A stretch of DNA of 64,000 nucleotides from SpSt-501 sp037481615 (GTDB lineage: Bacteria > Desulfobacterota > Desulfobacteria > Desulfobacterales > SpSt-501): NCBI GenBank assembly GCA_037481615.1, contig JBBFLI010000011.1. One strand, written 5' to 3'. The translations under genes were made by a program, and so were the position numbers. The notes beneath the pieces are model-generated. The model made no database searches. It was not told the DNA's origin and saw only the letters and a program-made list of their open reading frames with translations. This document shows positions 23,964 through 32,122 of the stretch, piece by piece (within the stretch, counting starts at the first letter, position 1; each line of letters begins with the position of its first letter).

Positions 23964-25330
23964 GGAGCGCCTCCCCGGGGGAAGTAGAGCGAACGCACGA
24001 CATTGTAAAGGCCCACCCAGGCCCCGGCGAGGATCAGCAGCCCGAGCGAAAGACGCAGGACGTAATAGGGCTGGATCTCCGGCAGCGTGCGGTAGAGGGT
24101 CTCCCCGTTGTACCACGCCTGCCCCTGGATCAGGCCGACGACGGTCAACACCACGGCGAAGCCGGTGATGCCGATCAGGACGAGCCAGTACTGGAGATCG
24201 GCGAGAAAGCGGCTGAAAAGGGGGCGGCCCGTGATGCGCGGCAGGATGAAGTAGAGCCCCCCGAGCGCGGTCACGCCGGCGAAACCCAGCACCCCGATGT
24301 GCGCGTGGCCCACCACCCAGTTGTTGTAATGGGTGATGCGCTGGACATCGGGCAGCGCCATCATGGAGCCCTGGAGGTTCACGAAGAAGTAGTAGATCGT
24401 TCCCGCGAAGACGAACTTGGCGCCGATGTCCGCGTGGATCTCCCCCAGCCGGCCCTTCACCGTGTACCAGATGTTGATCAGGAAGACCATGACCGGGATC
24501 ACCATGGCGACGCTGTCCACGATGGAGATGGTCTTCAGCCAGGTGGGAACGGGCGTCTGGAGCAGGTGGTGGGTGCCGATGTGGGTGTAGACGACGATGA
24601 GCGACCAGAAGCCGATGAGGGAGAGCGAGTGGCTGTAAAGGGGGCTTCGCGTCGCGATCGGCAGGACGTAGTAAGCCACCCCCAACGCGAGCGGCGAAAG
24701 GAGCAGCCCGAAGACGTTGTGGCCGTAGAACCAGAGCAGGATCGCATCGGGAATGCCCTTGAGGGCGCCGGTGTCCGGCTTCCAGACGACGTTGCCGAGG
24801 GCGTAGGTGCACGCCGTGAGCACGACGGCGGCGGCCGCATACCAGATCGAGACGTAGAGAACGGGTTCGTTTCGCCGCCGGATGGTGAGCAGCAGGTTGA
24901 CGATCACGAGGCCGAAGCTGGCGATGATCATCAGGTCCGCCCCCCAGGGAAGCTCCGCGTATTCCCGCCCCTGGCTGTAACCCAGCGAGACGCCGACCAG
25001 GCCGGCGGCGAGCGAGGCGTTCCAGAACAGCGCCGAGAAGATGCCGAGGGACTCGCTGAACAACGGGGCCCGCAGGAGCCGCGGCACGTAGTAGAACGCG
25101 GCGGCGAGCAGGCCGGGGGTGACGAAGCCGAAGAGGACGGCGTTCACGTGCATCGGCCGCACCCGGCCGAAATGGATGTACTCCACGTTCGCCAGGAAGT
25201 CGGGCGCGATCAGATAGCCCGCGGCGATCATGCCGAGGCTCGTCGCCAGGGCGAACCACAGGGCCGAGGTCAGGGCGAAGGCCCGAGCGGAGCGGTCGGC
25301 GTGCACGGCGGCGCTTTCGGCTTCGCTCAC
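23954..25330 (-). CDS. ccoN: cbb3-type cytochrome c oxidase subunit I (CcoN)
   Basis: 458-residue haem-copper oxidase catalytic subunit with about twelve helices, slightly shorter than typical CcoN. Histidines expected as ligands are present: RPMHVNAVLFGF (low-spin haem), FYGHNVFG (Cu-B), GTHHLLQTPVP (Cu-B pair) and VVGHAHIGVLG (haems). A tyrosine in SPLYSHSLSLIGFW corresponds to the helix VII tyrosine that is cross-linked to histidine in cbb3 enzymes. It reduces oxygen to water and pumps protons. Operon position: after actA and before ccoO. Confidence 0.9.
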   Translation of the reverse strand: MSEAESAAVHADRSARAFALTSALWFALATSLGMIAAGYLIAPDFLANVEYIHFGRVRPMHVNAVLFGFVTPGLLAAAFYYVPRLLRAPLFSESLGIFSALFWNASLAAGLVGVSLGYSQGREYAELPWGADLMIIASFGLVIVNLLLTIRRRNEPVLYVSIWYAAAAVVLTACTYALGNVVWKPDTGALKGIPDAILLWFYGHNVFGLLLSPLALGVAYYVLPIATRSPLYSHSLSLIGFWSLIVVYTHIGTHHLLQTPVPTWLKTISIVDSVAMVIPVMVFLINIWYTVKGRLGEIHADIGAKFVFAGTIYYFFVNLQGSMMALPDVQRITHYNNWVVGHAHIGVLGFAGVTALGGLYFILPRITGRPLFSRFLADLQYWLVLIGITGFAVVLTVVGLIQGQAWYNGETLYRTLPEIQPYYVLRLSLGLLILAGAWVGLYNVVRSLYFPRGGAPCA

Positions 25331-25364
25331 GTCCGGCTCCTCTCGGGGCCCCGTCGGGTGCGGC

Positions 25365-25880
25365 TCAGTTGTGGCAGGAGAGCCAGCAGTCCAGCTGGGC
25401 GTTGCGTTTCTGGTGGCAGGTGATGCATTCCCCCATCCTCCAGACCTTCTGCGGCAGGCGCTGCAGCGCCTTCACCTCGCCGTGGCATTCCTCGCAGGCG
25501 ACCTCGCGGTTCACGTGCCGCTGGTGGTTGAAGAAGACGTGTTCGGCGATGGCGTTCACCTTGACCCAAGGGGTCGAAATCCCCTGCCGCGCGTACTCGT
25601 GTTCCCTGCGGATCCAGGGGTGGTTGACGATGATGTGGTTGTGGCAGTGCAGGCACTTCTCGACCGGCGGCATGCCGGGGAAATTCGAATAGGCCACATA
25701 CGGGTGGCAGTACTGGCACTGGATCTGCTTGATCCCGCTGTGCACGTGATGGCTGAAGGGGATGGGCTGCTCGGGGCCTGCCGGCCGCGGCCAGAGGTAG
25801 AAGAAATAGAGCAGCGCGGCGACGCTGGCCAGGATCGCGGCGGTGCTGAGGAAGGCGATGCGGTTGGCGCGGGCGGCCAT
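25365..25880 (-). CDS. actA: alternative complex III pentahaem cytochrome c (ActA)
   Basis: 171 residues. N-terminal anchor (about 8-28), then five haem sites: CQYCH (55-59), CLHCH (76-80), CEECH (129-133), CITCH (152-156) and an unusually spaced CX3CH at 165-170 (CWLSCH). Length, anchor and haem count agree with ActA, the pentahaem subunit through which electrons leave alternative complex III. It starts 15 bases after actF and precedes ccoN by 34 bases. Confidence 0.85.
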   Translation of the reverse strand: MAARANRIAFLSTAAILASVAALLYFFYLWPRPAGPEQPIPFSHHVHSGIKQIQCQYCHPYVAYSNFPGMPPVEKCLHCHNHIIVNHPWIRREHEYARQGISTPWVKVNAIAEHVFFNHQRHVNREVACEECHGEVKALQRLPQKVWRMGECITCHQKRNAQLDCWLSCHN

Positions 25881-25895
25881 GCGGTGACGACTCCT

Positions 25896-27125
25896 TCAGG
25901 CCCCGGCCGGCCGGATCCCGGGCAGCAGCTCGGGGAAGACCCGGAGCATGGCGGTGACGGCGAGCACCATGAGGCCCAAAAACCCCGTGAAGACCAGCCC
26001 GTCCAGGACTCCGAGAGGCAGCTCCGCCGCCTCGGGGTGCAGCGCCGGGCCGACGAGCAGCAGGTGTTCCAGCCACAGCCCCGCGAGGACGAGGATGCAC
26101 AGCGCGAGCATGGGCCGCGGCATGGACTTCACCCGGCGGTTGATCAAGACCAGGAAGGGCACGGCGAAAGCCGAAAGGAACACCGCCCAGGCGAGGGCGT
26201 TCCAGGGCGGGGTCACCGTGCGCAGGATGACGTAGGAGGCCTCCTCGGGGATGTTCCCGTACCAGATGACCATGAGGTGGACGTAGAAGAAGTCGGCCCA
26301 CAGGAGGCAGAAGGCGAAAAACAGTTTCCCCAGGTCGTGGAGGCAGGAGGCGGGCACCTCGCGCTTCGCCCGTTCCCGGATCAGCACCGCGAGCACGATC
26401 ACCCCCCCCAGGCCGAGGTAGAACGCCTTGACGAAGTGATAGCCGCCGAAGAGGGTCGAGTACCAGTGCGGGTCCAGGCTCATGACGAGATCGAAGCCGA
26501 CCAGGCTGAGCACGAGGGCGTAAGCCGCACAGTAGAGCCCGCCCCAGAGGCGGCGGCGGCGCCTGACGCGCTCGATCTCCCCCGGGCGCTGCGGCAGCCG
26601 GCGGCACAGCCAGCGGCGCAGGGCGCCCCCGCCTTCGCCGGCGCCCAATCGGAGCTTGAGGTCCTGGACGATGAACGCCCCGCCGACGCCGTAGAGCAGA
26701 AGGAACCCCAGCCCGTCGCGGGCGAGGAGGAAGGGGAGGTTCAGCCAGACTTCCTTGCCGTGGAGGTCTTCCTCCAGCCAGGGGAACACGAATTTCCCCC
26801 CGAGCGCGAGCGCGAAGAAGCAGACGAAGGAGAACGGAAAGAAGCCGGCGAAGGCCTGCGCCAACCCGCTCACCGGCGCGGCCCACCGCGCCCGCACGGT
26901 GCTGGCGACCGCGGCCAGAAGCACCCCGCCCTGCGCGATCGACGAAAAGAGCAGGAAATTGACGAGCAGCGCCTGCCAGGCGCGCTCGGGGTGGTCCCCC
27001 GCCAGCCCCGCGCCGAGGGCCGCCGCCCCCGCCGCGACGCAAAGCCCCCCGAGGATGCGGGGGGCGTTTCCGACCGCCCGCGGTTCCGGAGCCGAGGGGC
27101 CCCTCGAGGCAACCTTCATGGCCAC
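25896..27125 (-). CDS. actF: alternative complex III membrane subunit ActF
   Basis: 409 residues, about ten hydrophobic helices. It belongs to the ActF/ActC (NrfD-related) branch of quinol-binding membrane subunits but is more divergent than the actC product here, and matches ActF in size and position. Recognisable stretches are LVNFLLFSSIAQGGVLLAA near residue 52 and SLDPHWYSTLFGGYHFVKAF near residue 220. It overlaps actD by ten bases. Quinol binding is inferred from the family. Confidence 0.85.
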   Translation of the reverse strand: MAMKVASRGPSAPEPRAVGNAPRILGGLCVAAGAAALGAGLAGDHPERAWQALLVNFLLFSSIAQGGVLLAAVASTVRARWAAPVSGLAQAFAGFFPFSFVCFFALALGGKFVFPWLEEDLHGKEVWLNLPFLLARDGLGFLLLYGVGGAFIVQDLKLRLGAGEGGGALRRWLCRRLPQRPGEIERVRRRRRLWGGLYCAAYALVLSLVGFDLVMSLDPHWYSTLFGGYHFVKAFYLGLGGVIVLAVLIRERAKREVPASCLHDLGKLFFAFCLLWADFFYVHLMVIWYGNIPEEASYVILRTVTPPWNALAWAVFLSAFAVPFLVLINRRVKSMPRPMLALCILVLAGLWLEHLLLVGPALHPEAAELPLGVLDGLVFTGFLGLMVLAVTAMLRVFPELLPGIRPAGA

Positions 27126-27622
27126 ACCCTCACCTCGGCCCCCTTCTTGCGGAAGAACTCGAGAAGCTCCCCCTCCCGGCCGGCCGGGCAGGAGGCGAGC
27201 ACCCCGAAGCGATCGCCCGAGCAGCGGGGGTCATAGGTTTCGAGGCCTTGGAAGTCCGGCAGCCGGGTGCAGACGAGCAGGCCGACGACATTGCCGATCA
27301 CCGAGAAGAGAATCGTGCACTCGAAGCCCACGACGAAGAAGGGGATGAGCGCGACCACCGGTTTGCCGCTGACGATCAGGTTCCACTGCAGCGCGGTGAA
27401 GGTCGCCAGCGCAAAACCGAAGCCGAAACCGAAGACCCCCCCGGCGAGGGTGAACCAGCCGACCGGGGACTTCCGTCCCCCCGCGGCTTCCCGGAGCCGC
27501 TCGCTCGGAACCGGGCTGTGGGCCCGGCGGAAGGTGAAGCCGGCGGCGGCGAGCTCGCGGACCGCGCGTGCGGCCTTGCCGTCGTCGGGGAACAACCCCA
27601 GGACGCGGACCTCAGCGGCCAT
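27116..27622 (-). CDS. actD: alternative complex III subunit ActD (DUF3341)
   Basis: 168 residues. A cytoplasmic N-terminal domain (AAEVRVLGLFPDDGKAARAV), then two transmembrane helices (about 60-80 and 88-118) in a hairpin, and a C-terminal soluble part. This is the DUF3341/ActD layout. It overlaps actC by eleven bases and actF by ten. ActD binds no cofactor and helps hold the complex together. Confidence 0.85.
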   Translation of the reverse strand: MAAEVRVLGLFPDDGKAARAVRELAAAGFTFRRAHSPVPSERLREAAGGRKSPVGWFTLAGGVFGFGFGFALATFTALQWNLIVSGKPVVALIPFFVVGFECTILFSVIGNVVGLLVCTRLPDFQGLETYDPRCSGDRFGVLASCPAGREGELLEFFRKKGAEVRVWP

Positions 27623-28916
27623 GGGCGAGCGTCTCCTTCATCTCCGTCATGGACACCGACGGCAGGTGCTTGCAGAAGAGGACGAAGAGCAGGAAGAACA
27701 GGCTGAAGCTGCCGATCATGATCCCGTATTCGACGATCGTCGGGGCGTAGAGCCCCCAGGCGTGCGGCGCGAAGTCGTGGGCCACGCCGCCGACGATGAT
27801 CACGAAACGCTCCCACCACATGCCGAAGTTCACGACCAGGGAGAGCGCAAACAGGGCGGGCAGGCTGCGGCGTACGGCCGGAACGAGGAACAGCAGGGGG
27901 AAGATCACGTTGCAGACGACCATGAAATAGAGCCCGTAGGCATACTCGCCCGTCGCGCGCCAGCGGAAGGATTCCCACTCGACCGGATTTCCGCTGTACC
28001 CGGCGATGAAGTATTCCGTGCCGTAGGCGAGGCCGACGAGCAGCCCGGTGAGGATCATCGTCTTGGCGACGTTTTCCAGCACCTCGACGGTGATGATCGC
28101 CTCGTAACGGAAGATCCGCCGCAGCGGGATCATGAGCGTCAAGACCATCGCCAGCCCCGAGTGGATCGCGCCGGCGACGAAGTAGGGGGCGAAGATCGTC
28201 GTGTGCCATCCGGGGACGACGCCCAGGGCGAAATCCCAGGAGACGACGCTGTGCACGGAGATCACCAGCGGGGTCGCCAGGGCCGCAAAGAGGAGGTAGC
28301 CCCGGCCGTAGTGCAGCCACTGGTCGTGAGCCCCGCTCCAGCCGAGCGAAAGCAGGCGGTAGACCTTCCGCCGCCGCCCGGTGGCGCGGTCGCGCACCGC
28401 GGCGAGGTCGGGGACGAGCCCGGTGTACCAGAAGAGCGCGCTCACCGTGAGGTAGGTGCTGATCGCGATCACGTCGAACATGAGCGGCGAGAGGAAGTTG
28501 GGCCACAGCTGCCGCTGGTTGGGGTAGGGCAGCATGTAGTAGACTTGCCAGAGGCGCCCCAGGTGGATGAAGGGGAAAAGCCCCGCGCAGCAGACGGCGA
28601 AGACGGTCATCGTCTCCGCGGCGCGGGCGATCGGGTTGCGCCAGCCGGCGCGCAAGAGGTGCAGGATGGCCGAAATGAGCGTGCCCGAGTGGGCGATCCC
28701 CACCCAGAAGACGAAGTTGATCAGGTAGGTCCCCCAGGCGACGGGGATGTTCTGGCCGCCGACCCCGATGCCGACCGCGATCTGGTAGGCCCAGCAGCCC
28801 GCTCCCAGCAGCACGCCGCAGAAGAGCAGCAGGACGACCCCCCAGTAGCGACGCCGCGGCGGCGCCAGCGTGGCGAGCACGGTCTCGTCGACGCGGGCGA
28901 AGGTGAGATCGCTCAC
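27612..28916 (-). CDS. actC: alternative complex III membrane subunit ActC (NrfD/PsrC-like)
   Basis: 434 residues with about ten helices; NrfD/PsrC family. Seen are YWGVVLLLFCGVLLGAGCWA (helix 1), QIAVGIGVGGQNIPVAWGTY, HLGRLWQVYYMLPYPNQRQL and HSVVSWDFALGVVPGWHTTI. This subunit binds quinol and contacts the iron-sulfur subunit ActB, whose gene ends 52 bases upstream. A clear ActC rather than a polysulfide reductase because actD, actF and actA follow. Confidence 0.9.
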   Translation of the reverse strand: MSDLTFARVDETVLATLAPPRRRYWGVVLLLFCGVLLGAGCWAYQIAVGIGVGGQNIPVAWGTYLINFVFWVGIAHSGTLISAILHLLRAGWRNPIARAAETMTVFAVCCAGLFPFIHLGRLWQVYYMLPYPNQRQLWPNFLSPLMFDVIAISTYLTVSALFWYTGLVPDLAAVRDRATGRRRKVYRLLSLGWSGAHDQWLHYGRGYLLFAALATPLVISVHSVVSWDFALGVVPGWHTTIFAPYFVAGAIHSGLAMVLTLMIPLRRIFRYEAIITVEVLENVAKTMILTGLLVGLAYGTEYFIAGYSGNPVEWESFRWRATGEYAYGLYFMVVCNVIFPLLFLVPAVRRSLPALFALSLVVNFGMWWERFVIIVGGVAHDFAPHAWGLYAPTIVEYGIMIGSFSLFFLLFVLFCKHLPSVSMTEMKETLAHGR

Positions 28917-28968
28917 GGCCGGGTTCTCCGGGGTCGGGCCGGGCGGCCGACGGCGTCGGGATCTCGCT

Positions 28969-31914
28969 TCATGCCTCCTCCAGGACCTTCTTCAGGTAGA
29001 TCACCGCGGGCTTGGTGTTGAGGTAGCCCAGGACCTGGTAGGCCCGCGGATCGTCGCACAGCCGCCGCACGCGGCTGTCGGGGTCCATCAGGTTGCCGAA
29101 GACCAGGGCCTCCGTGGGGCAGGTCTGGACGCAGGCGGGGACCACCTCCCCCTCGCGGATGGGCCGCCTCTGGTTTCGGGCCCTCGTGCGGGCCTCCTTG
29201 ATGCGCTGGACGCAGAAGGAGCACTTCTCCATGACCCCCTTGCTGCGCACGGTGACATCGGGGTTGAGCTGCAGGGGCAGCGGGTCCGGCCAGGTCCAGT
29301 CGAACCAGTTGAACCGGCGCACCTTGTAGGGGCAGTTCTGGGAGCAGAAGCGCGTTCCGATGCACCGGTTGTAGATCTGGTTGTTCAACCCTTCCGCGGA
29401 GTGGTGCGGCGCGTAGACGGGGCAGACCGACTCGCAGGGCGCGTTGTCGCAATGCTGGCAGAGCATGGGGAGAAAATAGACCCGCTCGGGCCGATGCTCG
29501 TCGTGGTAGCGCACGATCTCGAGCCAGGCCATCTCGCGACCGCGGGCGATGGCCGTCTCGCCCACGAAGGCGATGTTGTTTTCGGCGTAGCAGGCGGCGA
29601 CGCAGGCCGCACAACCGATGCACCGATCAAGATCCACGACCATCCCCCACCGAATTTCCGTGTGGTCGTGGGGGGGGTAGAAATCCCGCTTCGGGTCGTA
29701 GCCCTCGGGGAGCGGAAGGGTCAGCGGGAAATCCCGGAGCGTGAGCCCCGCCTTGCGGGGTTTCGACCCCCGACGCAGCTCGCCGAGGCTGACGGTGCGG
29801 ACCAGTTCCCGGCCGTGCTGGATGCGGCTGCCGTCGGTGCGCGCGAGCACGACCCGCGTCCCCGCGGGCCGGACCTCGACCCGGCAGGGGACCTCCGCCT
29901 GCCCGCCGCCGAGCGGCTCGAGGCGCGGCGAGAGCAGCCGCAAGGGATTGGCCCCGCGGTCCTCGGCGTAACGGCCGTAAGCGCGGTGCCCCTGACCGAC
30001 GGCGAGCACGAGGAGGCCGGGGACGACGGTTTCCGTCGCATACGCCGGGGCTTCGATCCCCCCCCCGGGACCGGAGATGCGCAGCAGATCGGCGGTCTCG
30101 ATGCCGTGAGCCCGCGCCGTTTCGGGGTGCAGGCAGACCGGGGTCTGCCAGGCGACGCGGGTCAGGGGGTCGGGGATTTCGCAAAGCCAGGGGCGGTTCG
30201 CCCCCCGGCCGTCGAAGAAGCGGATCGAAGGCACGGGGGCGAGCAGGATCCCTTCGGCGGGCGGGGGCGGGGGGCGCCGCAGCAGCTCGGGGAGGCGATC
30301 CGGCGGACTTTCGGGGGGGGCGCCCGGGGGGTCGCCCGGCGGGGGGAACATCCCGCCCTGCTGCAACATGCGCGGCCAGTCGGCGGCGGTTCGGAGCCGG
30401 CCCTGGGCGAAGAGCCGGCGGGCGATGAAGCTGCGATAGTCGGGGGCGGGCTTCTCCCCCTCGGGGAAAGCGGTCGCGAGCCAGAAATCCCCCGCATTCG
30501 GTGCCGCGCTGAACCGGCCCGCCGCCGGCTGCAGGCTCGAGCAGACCGGGGCCCAGCCGTTGAAGTCGTCCCAGGATTCGAGGGCGTGGGCGATGGGAAA
30601 GACGAGATCGGCCGCCTCGGCCGTTTCGTCGAGAAAGGGGCCGAGCGCCACGACCAGGGTGTCGGGCCGGGAGAGGGCCTCCGCCGCCTGCGCGGCCGGC
30701 GGGAGGTGAAAGAGGGGGTTCACCTGGTGAAGAAACAGGACGTCCACCCGGCCGGCGGCCAGATCCTCGAACAGGGCCATGACCTCGGCGCGCGGGGCGG
30801 CGATTTCGGCACGGTGGCGGTTTGCGGCGTCGATCCGCGTCAGGCCGGGGTCGAGGACGCGCTGGAGCCAGTTGGCCGCGAGATTGACCCGCAGTCCGTT
30901 CTCGTCGCTCTGCCACATTCCCGCACCGAGCACGAGCGGGCGCTCGGCCGCCGCGAGCCCGCGGGCGATCTCTTCGAGGTGCGCGACGGGGATCCCGGAG
31001 AGCGGTGCGACGGTGGAGAAGGGGGCCGCCTGCGCCGCCGCCGCGAGCCCGCGGCGCAGGCTCTCGGGCAGATGGCCGCCTCGGCCGAGGGCGAGCAGGC
31101 GGCCGAGCAAGCCGAGGGCGACCCAGGACTCGGCGCCGGGCCGGCAGCCGTACCAGCCGTCGGCGTTCGCGCCCGTGAGCGACTGAAACGGGGCGATCAG
31201 CAGAAAGCGCCCCTTCGTCCCCCCGCCGACGGCATGCATGGTCTTGAACTTCCAGGCGTACTCGACGGGGGAGAGCCAGGTTTCCAGAAACTCGGCGCCG
31301 AAGCTGAGCAGGAAATCGGCCTGATCGAGCCGGTAGGAGACCAGGCCGTCCACGCCGAAGACCTCGCGGTTCGCGGCACGCAGGGCCTCGTAGGCGTAGG
31401 GCTCGAAGATCGTCGGCCCCGGGGAGTTCCACGCGCGCAGAGCGGCCTGCTGCAAGGCGAGAGCGCTTTCGCCCACGACCTCGCTCAGCAGGCGTACCCG
31501 GCCCTCGCCGCGGCGGGCGGCCTCCCGGGCCCGCGCGGCGATCAGGGCGAGCGCTCGCTCGCGGGACACCGGGACCCAGCGGCCGTCTTCCTTGAGCAGC
31601 GGGGTGGTCAACCGATCGGGGTGGTAGAGCGCCTGCAAGGCGGCCTGGCCCCGCAGGCAGAGCCTGCCGCGGTTGAGGGGGTGGAGCGGGTTGCCCTCGA
31701 GCTTGATCAGGCGGCCCTCGCGGTTCTTGGCGATCAGGCCGCAGCCGGCCGGGCATTCCCGGCAGGTGGAGGCATACCAGGTGGCGCGTCCCGTGACCTG
31801 GTCAGCGCTCGCCTGCGGCGGGCTGAAGAGGAACTTCGGGGACTCCGGGCTGCAGGCCGCGGCGAAGGCGACGCTTCCGCAGCCGGCCAGTTTGAGAAAG
31901 CGGCGTCGGTTCAT
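28969..31914 (-). CDS. actB: alternative complex III iron-sulfur subunit ActB
   Basis: 981 residues, a fusion of a molybdopterin-oxidoreductase-like part (about 40-700) and a four-cluster ferredoxin part (about 730-970). A Tat signal RRRFLKLAGCG opens the protein, with Cys12 or Cys21 as possible lipid sites. The ferredoxin part has CIGCAACVAAC, CQHCDNAPCESVCP, CIGTRFCSQNCP and CSFC...CVQTCP. The first part keeps a CX2CX3CX27C motif (Cys51, 54, 58, 86), which would bind another [4Fe-4S] cluster; I see no obvious Mo ligand. Such proteins receive electrons from quinol through ActC and pass them to haem subunits. First gene of the operon. Confidence 0.9.
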   Translation of the reverse strand: MNRRRFLKLAGCGSVAFAAACSPESPKFLFSPPQASADQVTGRATWYASTCRECPAGCGLIAKNREGRLIKLEGNPLHPLNRGRLCLRGQAALQALYHPDRLTTPLLKEDGRWVPVSRERALALIAARAREAARRGEGRVRLLSEVVGESALALQQAALRAWNSPGPTIFEPYAYEALRAANREVFGVDGLVSYRLDQADFLLSFGAEFLETWLSPVEYAWKFKTMHAVGGGTKGRFLLIAPFQSLTGANADGWYGCRPGAESWVALGLLGRLLALGRGGHLPESLRRGLAAAAQAAPFSTVAPLSGIPVAHLEEIARGLAAAERPLVLGAGMWQSDENGLRVNLAANWLQRVLDPGLTRIDAANRHRAEIAAPRAEVMALFEDLAAGRVDVLFLHQVNPLFHLPPAAQAAEALSRPDTLVVALGPFLDETAEAADLVFPIAHALESWDDFNGWAPVCSSLQPAAGRFSAAPNAGDFWLATAFPEGEKPAPDYRSFIARRLFAQGRLRTAADWPRMLQQGGMFPPPGDPPGAPPESPPDRLPELLRRPPPPPAEGILLAPVPSIRFFDGRGANRPWLCEIPDPLTRVAWQTPVCLHPETARAHGIETADLLRISGPGGGIEAPAYATETVVPGLLVLAVGQGHRAYGRYAEDRGANPLRLLSPRLEPLGGGQAEVPCRVEVRPAGTRVVLARTDGSRIQHGRELVRTVSLGELRRGSKPRKAGLTLRDFPLTLPLPEGYDPKRDFYPPHDHTEIRWGMVVDLDRCIGCAACVAACYAENNIAFVGETAIARGREMAWLEIVRYHDEHRPERVYFLPMLCQHCDNAPCESVCPVYAPHHSAEGLNNQIYNRCIGTRFCSQNCPYKVRRFNWFDWTWPDPLPLQLNPDVTVRSKGVMEKCSFCVQRIKEARTRARNQRRPIREGEVVPACVQTCPTEALVFGNLMDPDSRVRRLCDDPRAYQVLGYLNTKPAVIYLKKVLEEA

Positions 31915-32048
31915 GGCCTCACGGATCCCGGCTCCGCCTCAGGCCGGGTCTTCCGGGCCGGGGACGGACGGCGTTTTTCCGCCCGGAGGAGGAAAGCGAC
32001 GCGGATGCGGCATGCAACCTGGCAGGGTGTTGAGGGTTCCCGCTACGG

Positions 32049-32086
32049 CCGGGATCGGGCGCACCGCATCGTGCGCCCGATCCCGG
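32049..32086. repeat. perfect 38-nt palindrome in actB leader
   Basis: Two 16-base arms (CCGGGATCGGGCGCAC at 32049-32064 and its exact complement at 32071-32086) surround a six-base loop. It lies in the 204-base gap between pepN and actB, just downstream of the candidate actB promoter, so transcription would begin at its edge. It lacks a T-tract. It may be a protein-binding operator or a 5' leader hairpin that stabilises the long message; termination of pepN is less likely. Confidence 0.7.
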
Positions 32087-32092
32087 TTCCGG

Positions 32093-32122
32093 TCTATAAC
32101 GAAAAGCTTCGCAGGGTGTCAA
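32093..32122 (-). promoter_or_regulatory. sigma-70-like promoter of the ACIII-cbb3 operon
   Basis: On the minus strand, TTGACA (32117-32122, overlapping the pepN stop) and TATAGA (32093-32098) are 18 bases apart. Predicted start of transcription is near 32086, about 170 bases before actB. It is the best promoter-like sequence I see for the whole 12.8-kb operon. Confidence 0.6.

Noticed and set aside
32049..32086. Palindrome as an intrinsic terminator for pepN
   Set aside because: No T-tract follows on the minus strand, and the actB promoter would lie upstream of it, so termination there would block actB as well.
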